From the NCBI GenBank assembly GCA_019359115.1, contig JAHHHW010000094.1:1-55482 (forward strand): a DNA stretch of 55,482 nucleotides, given 5' to 3'. Below are positions 8,653 through 17,596 of the stretch, piece after piece. The notes beneath the pieces are model-generated. The model was not told the DNA's origin. It saw only the letters and a program-made list of their open reading frames with translations, and ran no database searches. The translations under genes were made by a program, and so were the position numbers. Within the stretch, counting starts at the first letter, position 1. Each line of letters opens with the position of its first letter. This DNA is from Pelatocladus maniniholoensis HA4357-MV3 (lineage in GTDB: Bacteria > Cyanobacteriota > Cyanobacteriia > Cyanobacteriales > Nostocaceae).

Positions 8653-9689
8653 GTTTTGATTGGCTAGTCATCCGTTCCCAGGTGATATCTTTCCGTATCG
8701 ACCGACGTGTACCACTGATACTGCTATCTTTGGCAGTAGCGATCGCATTAGCAATGGTAATAAATTTAGGACGGGGTGAATATCCAATTTCACCTTTAGA
8801 TATTGTCAAAACTGTATTGGGTATAGATACAGGGAACCCAGATCATGCTTTTGTAATTTATAACCTGCGTTTACCTCGTACCCTTGTTGCTTTTATGGTA
8901 GGAGTGGCGCTGGCGATTTCTGGCACTATTTTTCAAGGGCTAACACGCAATCCATTAGCTGATCCTGGTATTATTGGCATCAATGCTGGGGCAGGTTTGG
9001 CAGCAGTAACGGTAATTATTTTATTTCCATCAGTACCAATTTACACTTTACCTTTTTCAGCCTTTGCTGGTGCTTTGTTGATGGCTGGTTTAATTTACTT
9101 GCTGGCTTGGAACAAAGGTAGTTCTCCGATTTTATTAATTTTGATGGGTATTGGTTTATCTGCGATCGCCACTGCTTTCACCAACTTGATGATTACCTTT
9201 GGGAATATTTATGACGTTAGCAATGCTTTGGTTTGGTTGGCTGGGAGTGTCTATGGACGCACAAGTGAGCAAGTGTTTTCTTTATTACCCTGGTTAGTTA
9301 TTTTCGTACCATTAGCTTTGACCTTAGCAAGGCATTTAAACGCTTTAAATTTAGGAGATGATGTCGCTAAAAGTCTAGGTAGTCGGGTAGAGTGGCAACG
9401 TGGTTTACTAGTGCTAGTAGGTGCATCCTTAGCAGGTGCAGGAGTCGCTACCGCCGGAAATATTGGTTTTATTGGTTTAATCGCACCCCATTTAGGACGA
9501 CAGTTGGTAGGTGCAAATCATGAAGGTTTGATTCCTACCTCAGCATTGTTGGGGGGAGTTATTGTTGTCATGGCAGATTTTTTAGGACGAACATTGTTTG
9601 CACCTATCGAACTTCCCTGTGGAGTGGTAACTGCTGCTGTTGGCGCTCCTTATTTTCTGTATTTGTTAATTCGTAATCGCAAAAAGTAA
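8649..9689 (+). CDS. FecCD-family ABC transporter permease (second subunit)
   Basis: A paralogue of the preceding gene (about 346 residues) with the same signatures: LPRTLVAFMVGVALAISGT, GLTRNPLADPGIIGI, GNIGFIGLIAPHLGRQ and LPCGVVTAAVGAPYF. Two different FecCD subunits form a heterodimeric channel in FecCD-, FepDG- and FhuB-type siderophore importers, whereas B12 importers normally use a homodimer, so a siderophore substrate is favoured. The start overlaps the previous stop (ATGA). Confidence 0.92.
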   Translation: MSFDWLVIRSQVISFRIDRRVPLILLSLAVAIALAMVINLGRGEYPISPLDIVKTVLGIDTGNPDHAFVIYNLRLPRTLVAFMVGVALAISGTIFQGLTRNPLADPGIIGINAGAGLAAVTVIILFPSVPIYTLPFSAFAGALLMAGLIYLLAWNKGSSPILLILMGIGLSAIATAFTNLMITFGNIYDVSNALVWLAGSVYGRTSEQVFSLLPWLVIFVPLALTLARHLNALNLGDDVAKSLGSRVEWQRGLLVLVGASLAGAGVATAGNIGFIGLIAPHLGRQLVGANHEGLIPTSALLGGVIVVMADFLGRTLFAPIELPCGVVTAAVGAPYFLYLLIRNRKK

Positions 9690-9701
9690 CTAGAGTAACT
9701 T

Positions 9702-10508
9702 ATGAAAGGACTGTCAACCAAAAACCTATCTTTAGCTTACGATGGTGCGACGATTATTCGTGACCTGAATTTGGCAATTCCCACCGGACAAATTAGTGCT
9801 TTAGTTGGTGCTAATGGTTGTGGTAAATCAACTTTACTGCGGGGTCTGGCAAGATTGCTTAAACCTTATAGCGGTACAGTGTATCTTGAAGGAACATCTA
9901 TTTTGAAGCTTTCCACCAAAGAAGTAGCACAACAGTTGGGTATTTTGCCACAAAGTCCAGTAGCACCAGAAGGGTTAACAGTACGAGATTTGGTAGCACA
10001 AGGACGTTATCCTTATCAAAATTGGTTACAGCAATGGTCAGTCAAAGATGAAAAAATCGTGCAGCAAGCGCTAGAGATTACAAAGTTGTTGAAGTTGGCA
10101 GATCGAGCATTAGATACTTTATCTGGTGGACAACGACAGCGAGCTTGGATTGCAATGGCGCTGGCGCAAGATACAGATATTTTACTTTTGGATGAGCCGA
10201 CAACTTTTTTGGATTTGGCACACCAGATAGAAATTTTAGATTTGTTGTATGAGTTGAACCAGACTCAAAGACGAACAATCGTGATGGTGTTGCATGATTT
10301 AAATCAGGCGTGTCGTTATGCTGATTACTTAGTTGCTGTCAAAGATGGTCGAATTTTTGCTGCTGGGGAACCAAAATTAGTGATGAGCGAGCAAATGGTA
10401 CAGGAAGTTTTTGAGTTGGAGTGTCGGATTATTTCTGACCCTATTGTAGGCACACCAATGTGTGTACCGATAGGACGCAAGGGGAAAGGAAATAACAAAC
10501 ATCAGTAG
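9702..10508 (+). CDS. Siderophore-type ABC transporter ATP-binding protein (FecE/FepC-like)
   Basis: A nucleotide-binding domain of 268 residues with Walker [10 protein letters not shown], signature [17 protein letters not shown], Walker [13 protein letters not shown] and H-loop [13 protein letters not shown], the last being typical of the FepC/FecE/BtuD subgroup. It lies 12 bases after the second permease and completes a FecCDE importer. The periplasmic binding protein and TonB-dependent receptor must be encoded outside this window. Confidence 0.93.
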   Translation: MKGLSTKNLSLAYDGATIIRDLNLAIPTGQISALVGANGCGKSTLLRGLARLLKPYSGTVYLEGTSILKLSTKEVAQQLGILPQSPVAPEGLTVRDLVAQGRYPYQNWLQQWSVKDEKIVQQALEITKLLKLADRALDTLSGGQRQRAWIAMALAQDTDILLLDEPTTFLDLAHQIEILDLLYELNQTQRRTIVMVLHDLNQACRYADYLVAVKDGRIFAAGEPKLVMSEQMVQEVFELECRIISDPIVGTPMCVPIGRKGKGNNKHQ

Positions 10509-10586
10509 GCTCAACAACAATCAAACTATACAATTTATTGTGAGCGATCGCGTGCCTGTTTAGCTTGCTTTCCCTCCGGGTTAGGA

Positions 10587-11762
10587 TTATCGCCTTCTAC
10601 TCCCTAACAATAATCCAGTAGCCACAACTGCAAAAACACTTCCAGTCACAAAAGCAGCTTTTGGAGTAAGTAATTCCCACAGGCTGCCTGCCAAAATACT
10701 TGCAATCAACAGCGCCACTCCAATAGCCAAGTTAATAAACCCGAAAGCAGTTCCCCGCAGATTTGAAGGAACTGTTTGTGCAATCATCGCCGACAATATG
10801 CCCTTGCTCATTCCCTGATACAATCCATACAGCGTAAACAATACCCACACTTGCCACGAGGCAGAAATAAACGCAAAACCCAAATATGTCAAAGCATACA
10901 GGAAAAACCCACTCGCTAGCAGCCCCAACCGACCGATTCTATCAGATAATAATCCAACTGGATATGCACTCAAAAAGTAGGTAATATTCATTACAACTAT
11001 TGTTAAGGGTACTAAAGCAGCCGATACCCCCACTTGCTGTGCTTGCAACAATAAAAAAGCATCGCTGGAGTTACCTAAATTAAACAGAAAGGAAACTGCA
11101 ACTAACGTCCAGTATTCTTTGCCCAAATTCTTGAGACTATCTCTATCTAGAAAATTTTTCTGTGTTTGTTCAAATTCTTTTTTGGGTTCATGTATAAAAA
11201 CAGCCAGTAAAACTACAGCAAAAATACTTGGTATAAGTGCTACCCAAAAAACTAACTGAAAGTTTTGCCCAAACACAGAGATCAAGATAAATGCAACAAT
11301 TGGTCCCGTAAATGCGCCAATGGTGTCAAGGGACTGACGCAAACCGTAAGCTGCTCCCAGATTGGCTTTATTGGTAACATCTGCGACCAATGCATCTCGA
11401 GGAGCAACGCGAATACCCTTCCCTACTCTGTCTCCAAAACGCGCAATCAATACCCAAGCAGGACTAGTGGCTATAGCGAATAAAGGTTTTACCAAGGTGG
11501 ATAAACCGTACCCAAGCACAGCAAGTTGCTTGCGTTGTCTAAAATAATCGCTTAATATTCCAGAAAATACTTTTAATACAGAAGCCGTTGATTCTGCAAT
11601 TCCTTCGATAAAGCCAACGGTCAACAAGTTTGCTCCTAAAGTGGAAACAAGAAATAGGGGCAAAATTGCATCAATCATCTTAGTGCTAATATCTGTCAAC
11701 AGACTAACAAAGCCCAAAATCCAGACATTGCGCGGAATATTGTGTAAAGTTTGATGTTTCAC
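10587..11762 (-). CDS. MFS permease
   Basis: A major facilitator permease of about 391 residues with some 11-12 hydrophobic helices. Its loop 2-3 region carries GILSDYFRQRKQLAVLGYG, and a downstream GDRVGKGIRVAPRDALVAD motif is typical of an uncharacterised bacterial MFS subgroup. The substrate is unknown. The frame is open to a GTG at 11804, but that extension reads through GCGTAAGTCCTG, a sequence repeated widely in cyanobacterial intergenic DNA, so I prefer the GTG near 11762, which precedes KHQTLHNIPRNVWILG. It is convergent with the importer operon; I see no strong terminator in the 78-base gap. Confidence 0.85.
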   Translation of the reverse strand: MKHQTLHNIPRNVWILGFVSLLTDISTKMIDAILPLFLVSTLGANLLTVGFIEGIAESTASVLKVFSGILSDYFRQRKQLAVLGYGLSTLVKPLFAIATSPAWVLIARFGDRVGKGIRVAPRDALVADVTNKANLGAAYGLRQSLDTIGAFTGPIVAFILISVFGQNFQLVFWVALIPSIFAVVLLAVFIHEPKKEFEQTQKNFLDRDSLKNLGKEYWTLVAVSFLFNLGNSSDAFLLLQAQQVGVSAALVPLTIVVMNITYFLSAYPVGLLSDRIGRLGLLASGFFLYALTYLGFAFISASWQVWVLFTLYGLYQGMSKGILSAMIAQTVPSNLRGTAFGFINLAIGVALLIASILAGSLWELLTPKAAFVTGSVFAVVATGLLLGSRRR

Positions 11763-11804
11763 TACTTTAATGGTGGAATAGTAATAATTACAGGACTTAC
11801 GCAC

Positions 11805-12119
11805 GGGAGCATCCCAAATGTTTAAAATCCCTACAGACTAGAAGTCTAAGGGCTGGCTACACAGACATAGACGCCCGTAGGGCGAAACATCGCTCTTGTT
11901 TTTTGAGAAATTGTGATAATCCCCTTCCGCGCAGATCAGGTATTCCCGTCATTGCAAGGTTAGGAAGCCATCTCAAAATCTTGTTTTACTCATGACAAAT
12001 ACGTAATTCCTAAGTTATTGCTTATTATTTATAATCATTTATTTTCGTTTTTTTGACAATTTATATCATTTGTAAGGCAGAAGCTGCTACTCTAGAAAAG
12101 AGTAATTTATTGATTCACA
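11805..12119. other. Intergenic region with degenerate dispersed-repeat debris
   Basis: No gene is recognisable. The first ~90 bases contain short GC-richer snippets (GACTAGAAGTC, GCCCGTAGGGC) of the hairpin repeats often found between cyanobacterial genes. The remainder is plain AT-rich sequence leading to a MITE-like element. Confidence 0.5.
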
Positions 12120-12241
12120 AGACCTCTTGCAAAAGTCGAATGAACCCCCTTCAATCCCCCCGTTCACGGGGGGAAGATTTAGTTCCCTCCCCGTTTACGC
12201 TTAGGGTTAGGGTGGGGTAAAAATATTTTTGCAAGAGGTCT
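12120..12241. mobile_element. MITE-like element with perfect 15-bp terminal inverted repeats
   Basis: AGACCTCTTGCAAAA at 12120-12134 is repeated exactly inverted at 12227-12241. The 122-bp unit has no coding capacity and holds a C-rich/G-rich core with the small hairpin CCCCCCGTTCACGGGGGG. ACA flanks both ends (12117-12119 and 12242-12244), a possible 3-bp target duplication. It sits about 140 bases upstream of the ABC exporter. Confidence 0.75.
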
Positions 12242-12383
12242 ACAGATGTACATAAACTTTTTTGCTGTAGCGATGTAGTTACATAACCCTTGATAATATT
12301 TTTAGGATTTTTTATGGGATAGATTATTGAGATATTTGTTTTAAGTACCGTATCAATCACGTAACTACAAACAACAAACAGTC

Positions 12384-14282
12384 GTGACAGTAACATCAAA
12401 ATCTCCTAGAGTATCTAACAAGCATAGGAATTCAGCCCATCCCTTACAACGCTTGCTAAATTATGGAAGCCAATATCGCCAACAAATTTGGCAAGCAACA
12501 ACATTTTCTATCATCAATACTGTTTTAGACTTAGCACCACCGTGGTTGATTGGGACTGCGGTAGATATTCTCGTAAAGCAGCAAGATTCTGTAATTGCAA
12601 AGTTGGGAGTTCAAGAGATATTTTGGCAATTTTTGTTGCTTTCATTTCTCACTGTGATTATTTGGATGCTCGAATCGCTTTCTCAGTACGCTTATGATAG
12701 ACTTTGGCGGAATTTGGCACAAAATATTCAGCATAATTTACGCCTGGATGCTTACAATCATGTGCAAGAATTAGATTCAGCTTACTTTGAAGAAAGCAGC
12801 ACTGGTGGCTTGATGTCTATCTTGAATGATGATATTAACCAATTAGAAGATTTTTTGAATTATGGAGCCAATGACATTATTCAAATTAGCACTTCCATCA
12901 TCATTTTAATTGGCGGTGCTTTCTTGATTCTACCTCCTTCTATTAGCCTCGCAGTAATGTTGCCAATGCCATTTATTGTTTGGGGTTCCTTTACTTATCA
13001 AAAGCGTCTAGAAGATCGTTATGCTGATGTCCGAGAAAAAGTAAGTTTTCTGAATTCACGACTAGCAAATAATCTCAGTGGGATTAATACAATTAAAAGT
13101 TTCACTGCTGAAGAATATGAAAGTGCTAGATTAGCAGGAGAAAGTGAAGCATATAGAAAGAGTAATATCAAAGCAATTAAACTTTCTGCGGCATTTATTC
13201 CTTTAATCAGAATGCTAGTTCTAATAGGGTTCACAGCCTTACTATTTTGGGGAGGTATGGCAACATATGCTGGTACGATATCTATTGGTAATTACAGTGT
13301 TTTACTTGTTTTAGTACAGAGATTATTGTGGCCTTTAGTAACATTGGGGGAAATCTTTGACAAATATCAAAGGTCAATGGCTTCTACCAATCGTGTCATG
13401 AATTTATTAGATACTTCTATCAACATTATTAGGGGAAATATATCTTTACCTATTGATAAAATAAATGGTGAAATTGATTTCCAGCAAGTCACTTTTGCTT
13501 ATCACAATAGAGAGCCAGTAATTACAAATTTATCTTTACATATACCCGCAGGTAAGACTACTGCAATTGTTGGTTCTACAGGTTCTGGTAAAAGCACTTT
13601 AGTGAAATTATTATTGCGATTTTATGACATTTCTTCAGGAAGAATTACTATTGATGGTATTGATATTCAACAATTAAATTTAGGTGATTTGCGTCGTAGT
13701 ATCGGCTTAGTCAGTCAGGATGTATTCTTATTTCATGGGACTGTTGCTGAAAATATCGCCTACGGCACTTTTGATGCTACCGATAGACAAATAATTGAAG
13801 CTGCAAAAATTGCCGAAGCCCATGATTTTATTATGCAGCTACCCCAAGGTTATGAGACAATAGTTGGCGAACGAGGTCAAAAATTATCTGGTGGACAACG
13901 CCAAAGAATTGCCATCGCCAGGGCTGTTTTGAAAAATCCGCCGATATTAGTTTTAGATGAAGCCACATCAGCAGTAGATAATGAAACCGAAGCTGCTATT
14001 CAACGTTCTTTAGAAAGAATCACTGTTAATCGAACAACGATCGCGATCGCTCATCGTCTCTCCACTATCCGCAATGCTGATTGCATTTATGTCATGGAAT
14101 ATGGGACGTTAATTGAGTCGGGAACTCATAAAGAATTGTTGGATAAGAACGGAATTTATGCTAATTTGTGGCGAGTACAGTTGGGGGTGCATCGTCATAG
14201 ACAAGAACTTGTACAACAGGATAGTCTGTCTGTTGATGATAAGCAGCAATTGCTGCCGCCTACAATACTTGGTAATGATTGA
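12384..14282 (+). CDS. ABC exporter: fused membrane and ATPase domains
   Basis: A half-transporter of 632 residues. The N-terminal ABC membrane domain has six hydrophobic helices (first near residues 40-65, FSIINTVLDLAPPWLIG), and the C-terminal NBD has Walker A GSTGSGKST, Q-loop SQDVFLFHGTVAENI, signature [14 protein letters not shown], Walker B ILVLDEATSAVD and H-loop IAIAHRLST. It should homodimerise in the inner membrane and export a lipid, peptide or drug-like compound; the substrate cannot be deduced. GTG start; an in-frame alternative start is not obvious. It is monocistronic by spacing. Confidence 0.93.
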   Translation: MTVTSKSPRVSNKHRNSAHPLQRLLNYGSQYRQQIWQATTFSIINTVLDLAPPWLIGTAVDILVKQQDSVIAKLGVQEIFWQFLLLSFLTVIIWMLESLSQYAYDRLWRNLAQNIQHNLRLDAYNHVQELDSAYFEESSTGGLMSILNDDINQLEDFLNYGANDIIQISTSIIILIGGAFLILPPSISLAVMLPMPFIVWGSFTYQKRLEDRYADVREKVSFLNSRLANNLSGINTIKSFTAEEYESARLAGESEAYRKSNIKAIKLSAAFIPLIRMLVLIGFTALLFWGGMATYAGTISIGNYSVLLVLVQRLLWPLVTLGEIFDKYQRSMASTNRVMNLLDTSINIIRGNISLPIDKINGEIDFQQVTFAYHNREPVITNLSLHIPAGKTTAIVGSTGSGKSTLVKLLLRFYDISSGRITIDGIDIQQLNLGDLRRSIGLVSQDVFLFHGTVAENIAYGTFDATDRQIIEAAKIAEAHDFIMQLPQGYETIVGERGQKLSGGQRQRIAIARAVLKNPPILVLDEATSAVDNETEAAIQRSLERITVNRTTIAIAHRLSTIRNADCIYVMEYGTLIESGTHKELLDKNGIYANLWRVQLGVHRHRQELVQQDSLSVDDKQQLLPPTILGND

Positions 14283-14533
14283 AGATTGGGGGACGCATTG
14301 ATACACTCCTCAAACAGCACTCAGATCACTTAAGAGCCTCTACAAAAAGTACTACTTTTGTCAACTACTTTTACTAGACTGGCTCTCTAGGTGCAAGATT
14401 TCAGTAAACAAACTCCCAGATAAAATGTAAAAGTTAAAACATGTAACAAATTTTTTATCCTGTTGTACGGTATTTTCCTTGTTACTTATATTGAGCTGTT
14501 TAAAGTCTTGGAGTCAGCTATTGACCCCAAATA

Positions 14534-15145
14534 ATGCGATCCATCACGCTATTTATAGCCTGCTGTTTAACCGCTATGCTTCTGGGCTACTTACTCAAGC
14601 GATTGACTAAGGATGTTCACAAAATACCCTATGTGTCAACAAAAACACATTTGCCAGAATCAACAATTGCGGAAGATACAGCACAATCGTTACCAGTAGT
14701 AACGGTAGACTATCTGTTACCAACAACTTCTGATCAAGCTCATAAATCTGTACCAAAGATTGTGGAGGATAAATTTATGATTAACGTCTCAATGCTGCAA
14801 GACGAACTGCAAAACTTCGTGTCTGCTACCTCTGATATTCAAGGTGCGGCTTTAGTAAGTCCAGATGGCTTGGCTTTGGCTTCTGTGTTACCCGGTGGGA
14901 TGGATGAAGAACGGACTGCTGCTATGTCTGCATCTATGCTGTCGTTAGGTGAACGCATCGGCCACGAACTAGTTCGTGGGAATGTAGAGCGTATCGTTGT
15001 AGAAGGAGAAAAAGGCTACGGTGTGTTAGTTGCTTGTGGTAGTGATGCAGTTTTACTAGTACTTGCTAGCGCAGGTGTCAAACAAGGCTTACTGTTTCTA
15101 GAGGTCAAACGTGCTGTTGCTAGAATTGCGCCTCTGTTAGCCTGA
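14534..15145 (+). CDS. Roadblock/LC7 domain protein with possible membrane-anchored long form
   Basis: The C-terminal ~120 residues are a roadblock/LC7 (MglB-like) domain: DIQGAALVSPDGLALAS, MDEERTAAMSASMLSLGERI and GYGVLVACGSDAVLLVL. Such proteins dimerise and bind small Ras-like GTPases or act as scaffolds. From the ATG at 14534 the product has 203 residues, with an N-terminal hydrophobic helix (ITLFIACCLTAMLLGYLL) and a ~50-residue linker. An internal ATG at 14777 is preceded by a near-perfect ribosome site (GGAGG, eight-base spacing) and would give the ordinary 122-residue soluble protein. The upstream ATG has no clear ribosome site, yet the frame stays open for 81 codons in AT-rich DNA. 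Both forms are plausible. No MglA-type GTPase is nearby. Confidence 0.82.
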   Translation: MRSITLFIACCLTAMLLGYLLKRLTKDVHKIPYVSTKTHLPESTIAEDTAQSLPVVTVDYLLPTTSDQAHKSVPKIVEDKFMINVSMLQDELQNFVSATSDIQGAALVSPDGLALASVLPGGMDEERTAAMSASMLSLGERIGHELVRGNVERIVVEGEKGYGVLVACGSDAVLLVLASAGVKQGLLFLEVKRAVARIAPLLA

Positions 15146-15248
15146 CTAGGAACATAAAACAGTCCTTACACCAGTGTTTGGATTACTAATTTTGTATCTT
15201 TAAAGATTGCTATCTCAAATTGCATTCAATTGTACAGGAGCATCACAT

Positions 15249-15713
15249 ATGTTACGTCCTATCTTAGGAGATTTTAGCAGTATTGTCTGTTTTAAGGCAG
15301 CAATTATAGGTATGGAAGAGGCTTTGGGTGAAAAAGCAACTGCGATCGCCTTAACTGCGGCGGGTCGTTATCGTGGTAAAACTTTAGCTCAAGAGTTAAA
15401 CCTAGCAAACTCCTCGATGTCCTTAGAGCAACTAGCCGACAAACTTGATTATGTTTTCGGCAAGGATGGCACTCGTCTGTGTATAGTCGAGAAAATTGTC
15501 CAAGAAGATAATGAGATCATCAAGGTATATACATCAGAAACTTTATGTTCCGCGGACGAACCTCAAGATTCAAAGCGTAAGTGTACCTACACCCTTGGTG
15601 CTATTTGGGGTGTACTAGAAATCGCTTTGAATCACCGACTGCAAGGTAAGCATACCGAATCTGTATTGCGTGGTGGCAAATACGATGTATTTGAATTTAA
15701 CAAATTGTCATAG
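15249..15713 (+). CDS. Conserved V4R-like (hydrocarbon-binding-type) protein
   Basis: A protein of 154 residues beginning MLRPILGDFSSIVCFKA, with AGGAG just upstream of the ATG at 15249 deciding the start. The helical first half (GMEEALGEKATAIALTAAGR) and the second half with G-K-D-G-T-R-L, a conserved Cys (SETLCS) and LGAIWGVLEIALNHR resemble the 4-vinyl-reductase/V4R small-molecule-binding fold; this is a resemblance by eye, not a proven match. It follows the roadblock gene by ~100 bases in the same direction and may be co-transcribed with it, suggesting a shared signalling role. Confidence 0.7.
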   Translation: MLRPILGDFSSIVCFKAAIIGMEEALGEKATAIALTAAGRYRGKTLAQELNLANSSMSLEQLADKLDYVFGKDGTRLCIVEKIVQEDNEIIKVYTSETLCSADEPQDSKRKCTYTLGAIWGVLEIALNHRLQGKHTESVLRGGKYDVFEFNKLS

Positions 15714-16602
15714 GTTAGTTGTTTAGCTGTTAGTTGATGTCGCTTACTAATAATTCACACCTGGTGCATTCTGCCATATAAGTATCTTTGTGTTCCAATT
15801 AATGCCGCAATAGACCATACCATTCAAAGTTTTTGATTGGGAATCCGTTTGCAGGGCTGAGTTTAGTCAACCCACATTTTTATTTACAAGCTTGAAACCA
15901 TCGTTTTATAAGCATCTTGAAGACTAAAGTCTCAGATACACTTAACAAAATAGTGCTTAATCTGACAGCTAAAACTGCGTTTTTATTGATAATTAATGAT
16001 TTACTAATAAAGCTTAAAAATAAACTGAGTAAATGCTCTCATAAATGTTTATAAATATCTCGGCAATAAATAAAAGGGGCTAGGGAATTAGAGCAAGCGA
16101 TAATTTTTCCAAAAGACTTTAAAAGTCAGTATCAGTAGAAATTTGGGCGTTGCTGAATGCGGTATGAATCTGAATGTAGAGACACGATATATCGTGTCTC
16201 TACAAAGATTTTGGCATTATGCAAAATCATTTTCATACATGAAATCAGCAATGCCGAAATTTGAAAGCAAATCCATAGAATTTACTTGAGATTAATACTC
16301 TCACTTAAATTAAGAAGCATTTCTTATTTGTTAATAAAATTAAGCAAAAAGTTCACATTTTAGTTATACAGTTTACATATAGCAGTTCTATCAGATGAGT
16401 GTACATCCTAAAACTTGAAAGGATTTAGATATGAAGTTTAGGTTTACCTCACTAGTATAGAAAGCGCTATATTACTTCTGTGGCTGCGAAAGCTTAATCA
16501 TAAGTAAAAATAAAAAAGTATGTATAAAACTTGCCGCAAGCACAGCTATAAATTATCAGGGTGCAAGTTTGAAAAAAATAGCTTTTTATAATACTTGAAA
16601 CA
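15714..16602. other. Long intergenic region, 889 bases, with one MITE-like element
   Basis: No gene is recognisable. The sequence is AT-rich with scattered stops in all frames. Its only structured part is the inverted-repeat element at 16139-16262. The last ~220 bases before the PATAN gene may hold its promoter, but I see no convincing motif. Confidence 0.6.
16139..16262. mobile_element. MITE-like element with nested perfect palindrome
   Basis: Ends are 18-bp inverted repeats with two mismatches (AAATTTGGGCGTTGCTGA and the inverse of TCAGCAATGCCGAAATTT). Inside, 16175-16204 is a perfect 30-base palindrome centred on GATATATC, built from TGTAGAGACACGATA and its complement. The GGCGTTGCTGA end is familiar from cyanobacterial miniature elements. 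There is no coding capacity. Confidence 0.75.
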
Positions 16603-17487
16603 ATGAGTCTACATAGTTTTTTAACAGATTTCTCCTTGGCTGAATTGTTTCAGATCGTAGACCAAGGAAGAAAATCTGGTTGTTTAGTAGTTTGTAATTT
16701 ACTATACGATCCTGCTTCAGTAGGTCAATCTCGATATTACTTTATTTGGTTCCGAAAAGGATGTATTGTTGCTGCGGCTAATTGTTTAAATGGCGAAGGT
16801 TTAATGAGTCAAATAAAACAACGCAAGTGGATAAAGCCACAAATAATAGATGAATATTATGCGATCGCACCAGCAACAATACCCTTTGGTTTACATCTCA
16901 AAACAGCAGGAGTATTGAATGCTGAACAATTAAATTTACTATTTGCCAGCCAACTACGGCAAATTCGGGAGCTTTTTGAAATTCAAAAGGGTGTATTTAG
17001 ACTGGATAGTAAAGCAACTATTCCTGGAAAAGAAATGACAGGGTTAAGTTTAAGCGCCATTGAAGTTGCTCTGATGGCTCTAAGAACGCTAAAAAACTGG
17101 GATATTTTAGCTGATGCTCTCCCAGATATTAATTCGGCGATATGTAGCATTACCCAAAACAAACCCAATATTCACTTAAAACCTTTAGAATGGCAGGTAT
17201 GGGAATTTGCAAACGGTACTATTTCTTTAGGTGCGATCGCTAATCACCTGAATCAGCTACCAAGTTTAGTTCAGCAAGCAGCTTTCCGGCTTAAGATAGC
17301 TGGTTTGATTGAAGAAATTCCTCTTGAGACATCTATTCCAGAATTGAATGATTACCCTTTAAATGTTAACAGCGTAGACTCCTCTGTTTTACTAAGTCAA
17401 AAATCCCCAGAATCAGAAATGACTACGCTCAGTACTTCGTTTTTGCACAATCTGGTTGGGTACTTAAAAAATAAAGTAGAAGTGTGA
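16603..17487 (+). CDS. PATAN (DUF4388) domain protein
   Basis: A protein of 294 residues. The N-terminal ~170 residues match the PATAN/DUF4388 pattern: LTDFSLAELFQIVDQGRKSG at the start, a strand with a charged F-R-K-G-C-I-V-A-A turn, and a helical insert ending SLSAIEVALMALRTLKNW. The C-terminal part has winged-helix-like features (LEWQVWEFANGTISLGAIAN). In cyanobacteria PATAN domains are often joined to response-regulator receivers in phototaxis and motility systems; here no receiver is present, so it would act as a separate partner. It lies downstream of the roadblock and V4R-like genes on the same strand. Confidence 0.8.
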   Translation: MSLHSFLTDFSLAELFQIVDQGRKSGCLVVCNLLYDPASVGQSRYYFIWFRKGCIVAAANCLNGEGLMSQIKQRKWIKPQIIDEYYAIAPATIPFGLHLKTAGVLNAEQLNLLFASQLRQIRELFEIQKGVFRLDSKATIPGKEMTGLSLSAIEVALMALRTLKNWDILADALPDINSAICSITQNKPNIHLKPLEWQVWEFANGTISLGAIANHLNQLPSLVQQAAFRLKIAGLIEEIPLETSIPELNDYPLNVNSVDSSVLLSQKSPESEMTTLSTSFLHNLVGYLKNKVEV

Positions 17488-17526
17488 TACCGTTTCCCAA
17501 AAATCCTGACACATATTAAATTTACT

Positions 17527-17554
17527 GTAAGGGCATACGGCGGTACGCCCCTAC
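17527..17554. repeat. Imperfect palindromic intergenic repeat
   Basis: A GC-rich imperfect palindrome (GTAAGGGCATACGG / CGGTACGCCCCTAC) in the otherwise AT-rich gap before the VOC gene. It belongs to the GTAGGGGCGTACG-type repeats common in cyanobacterial spacers. Confidence 0.7.
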
Positions 17555-17596
17555 CCATGTATTTGTATGATCAAAAAAGTGAAAGTAGTGTGAAAT

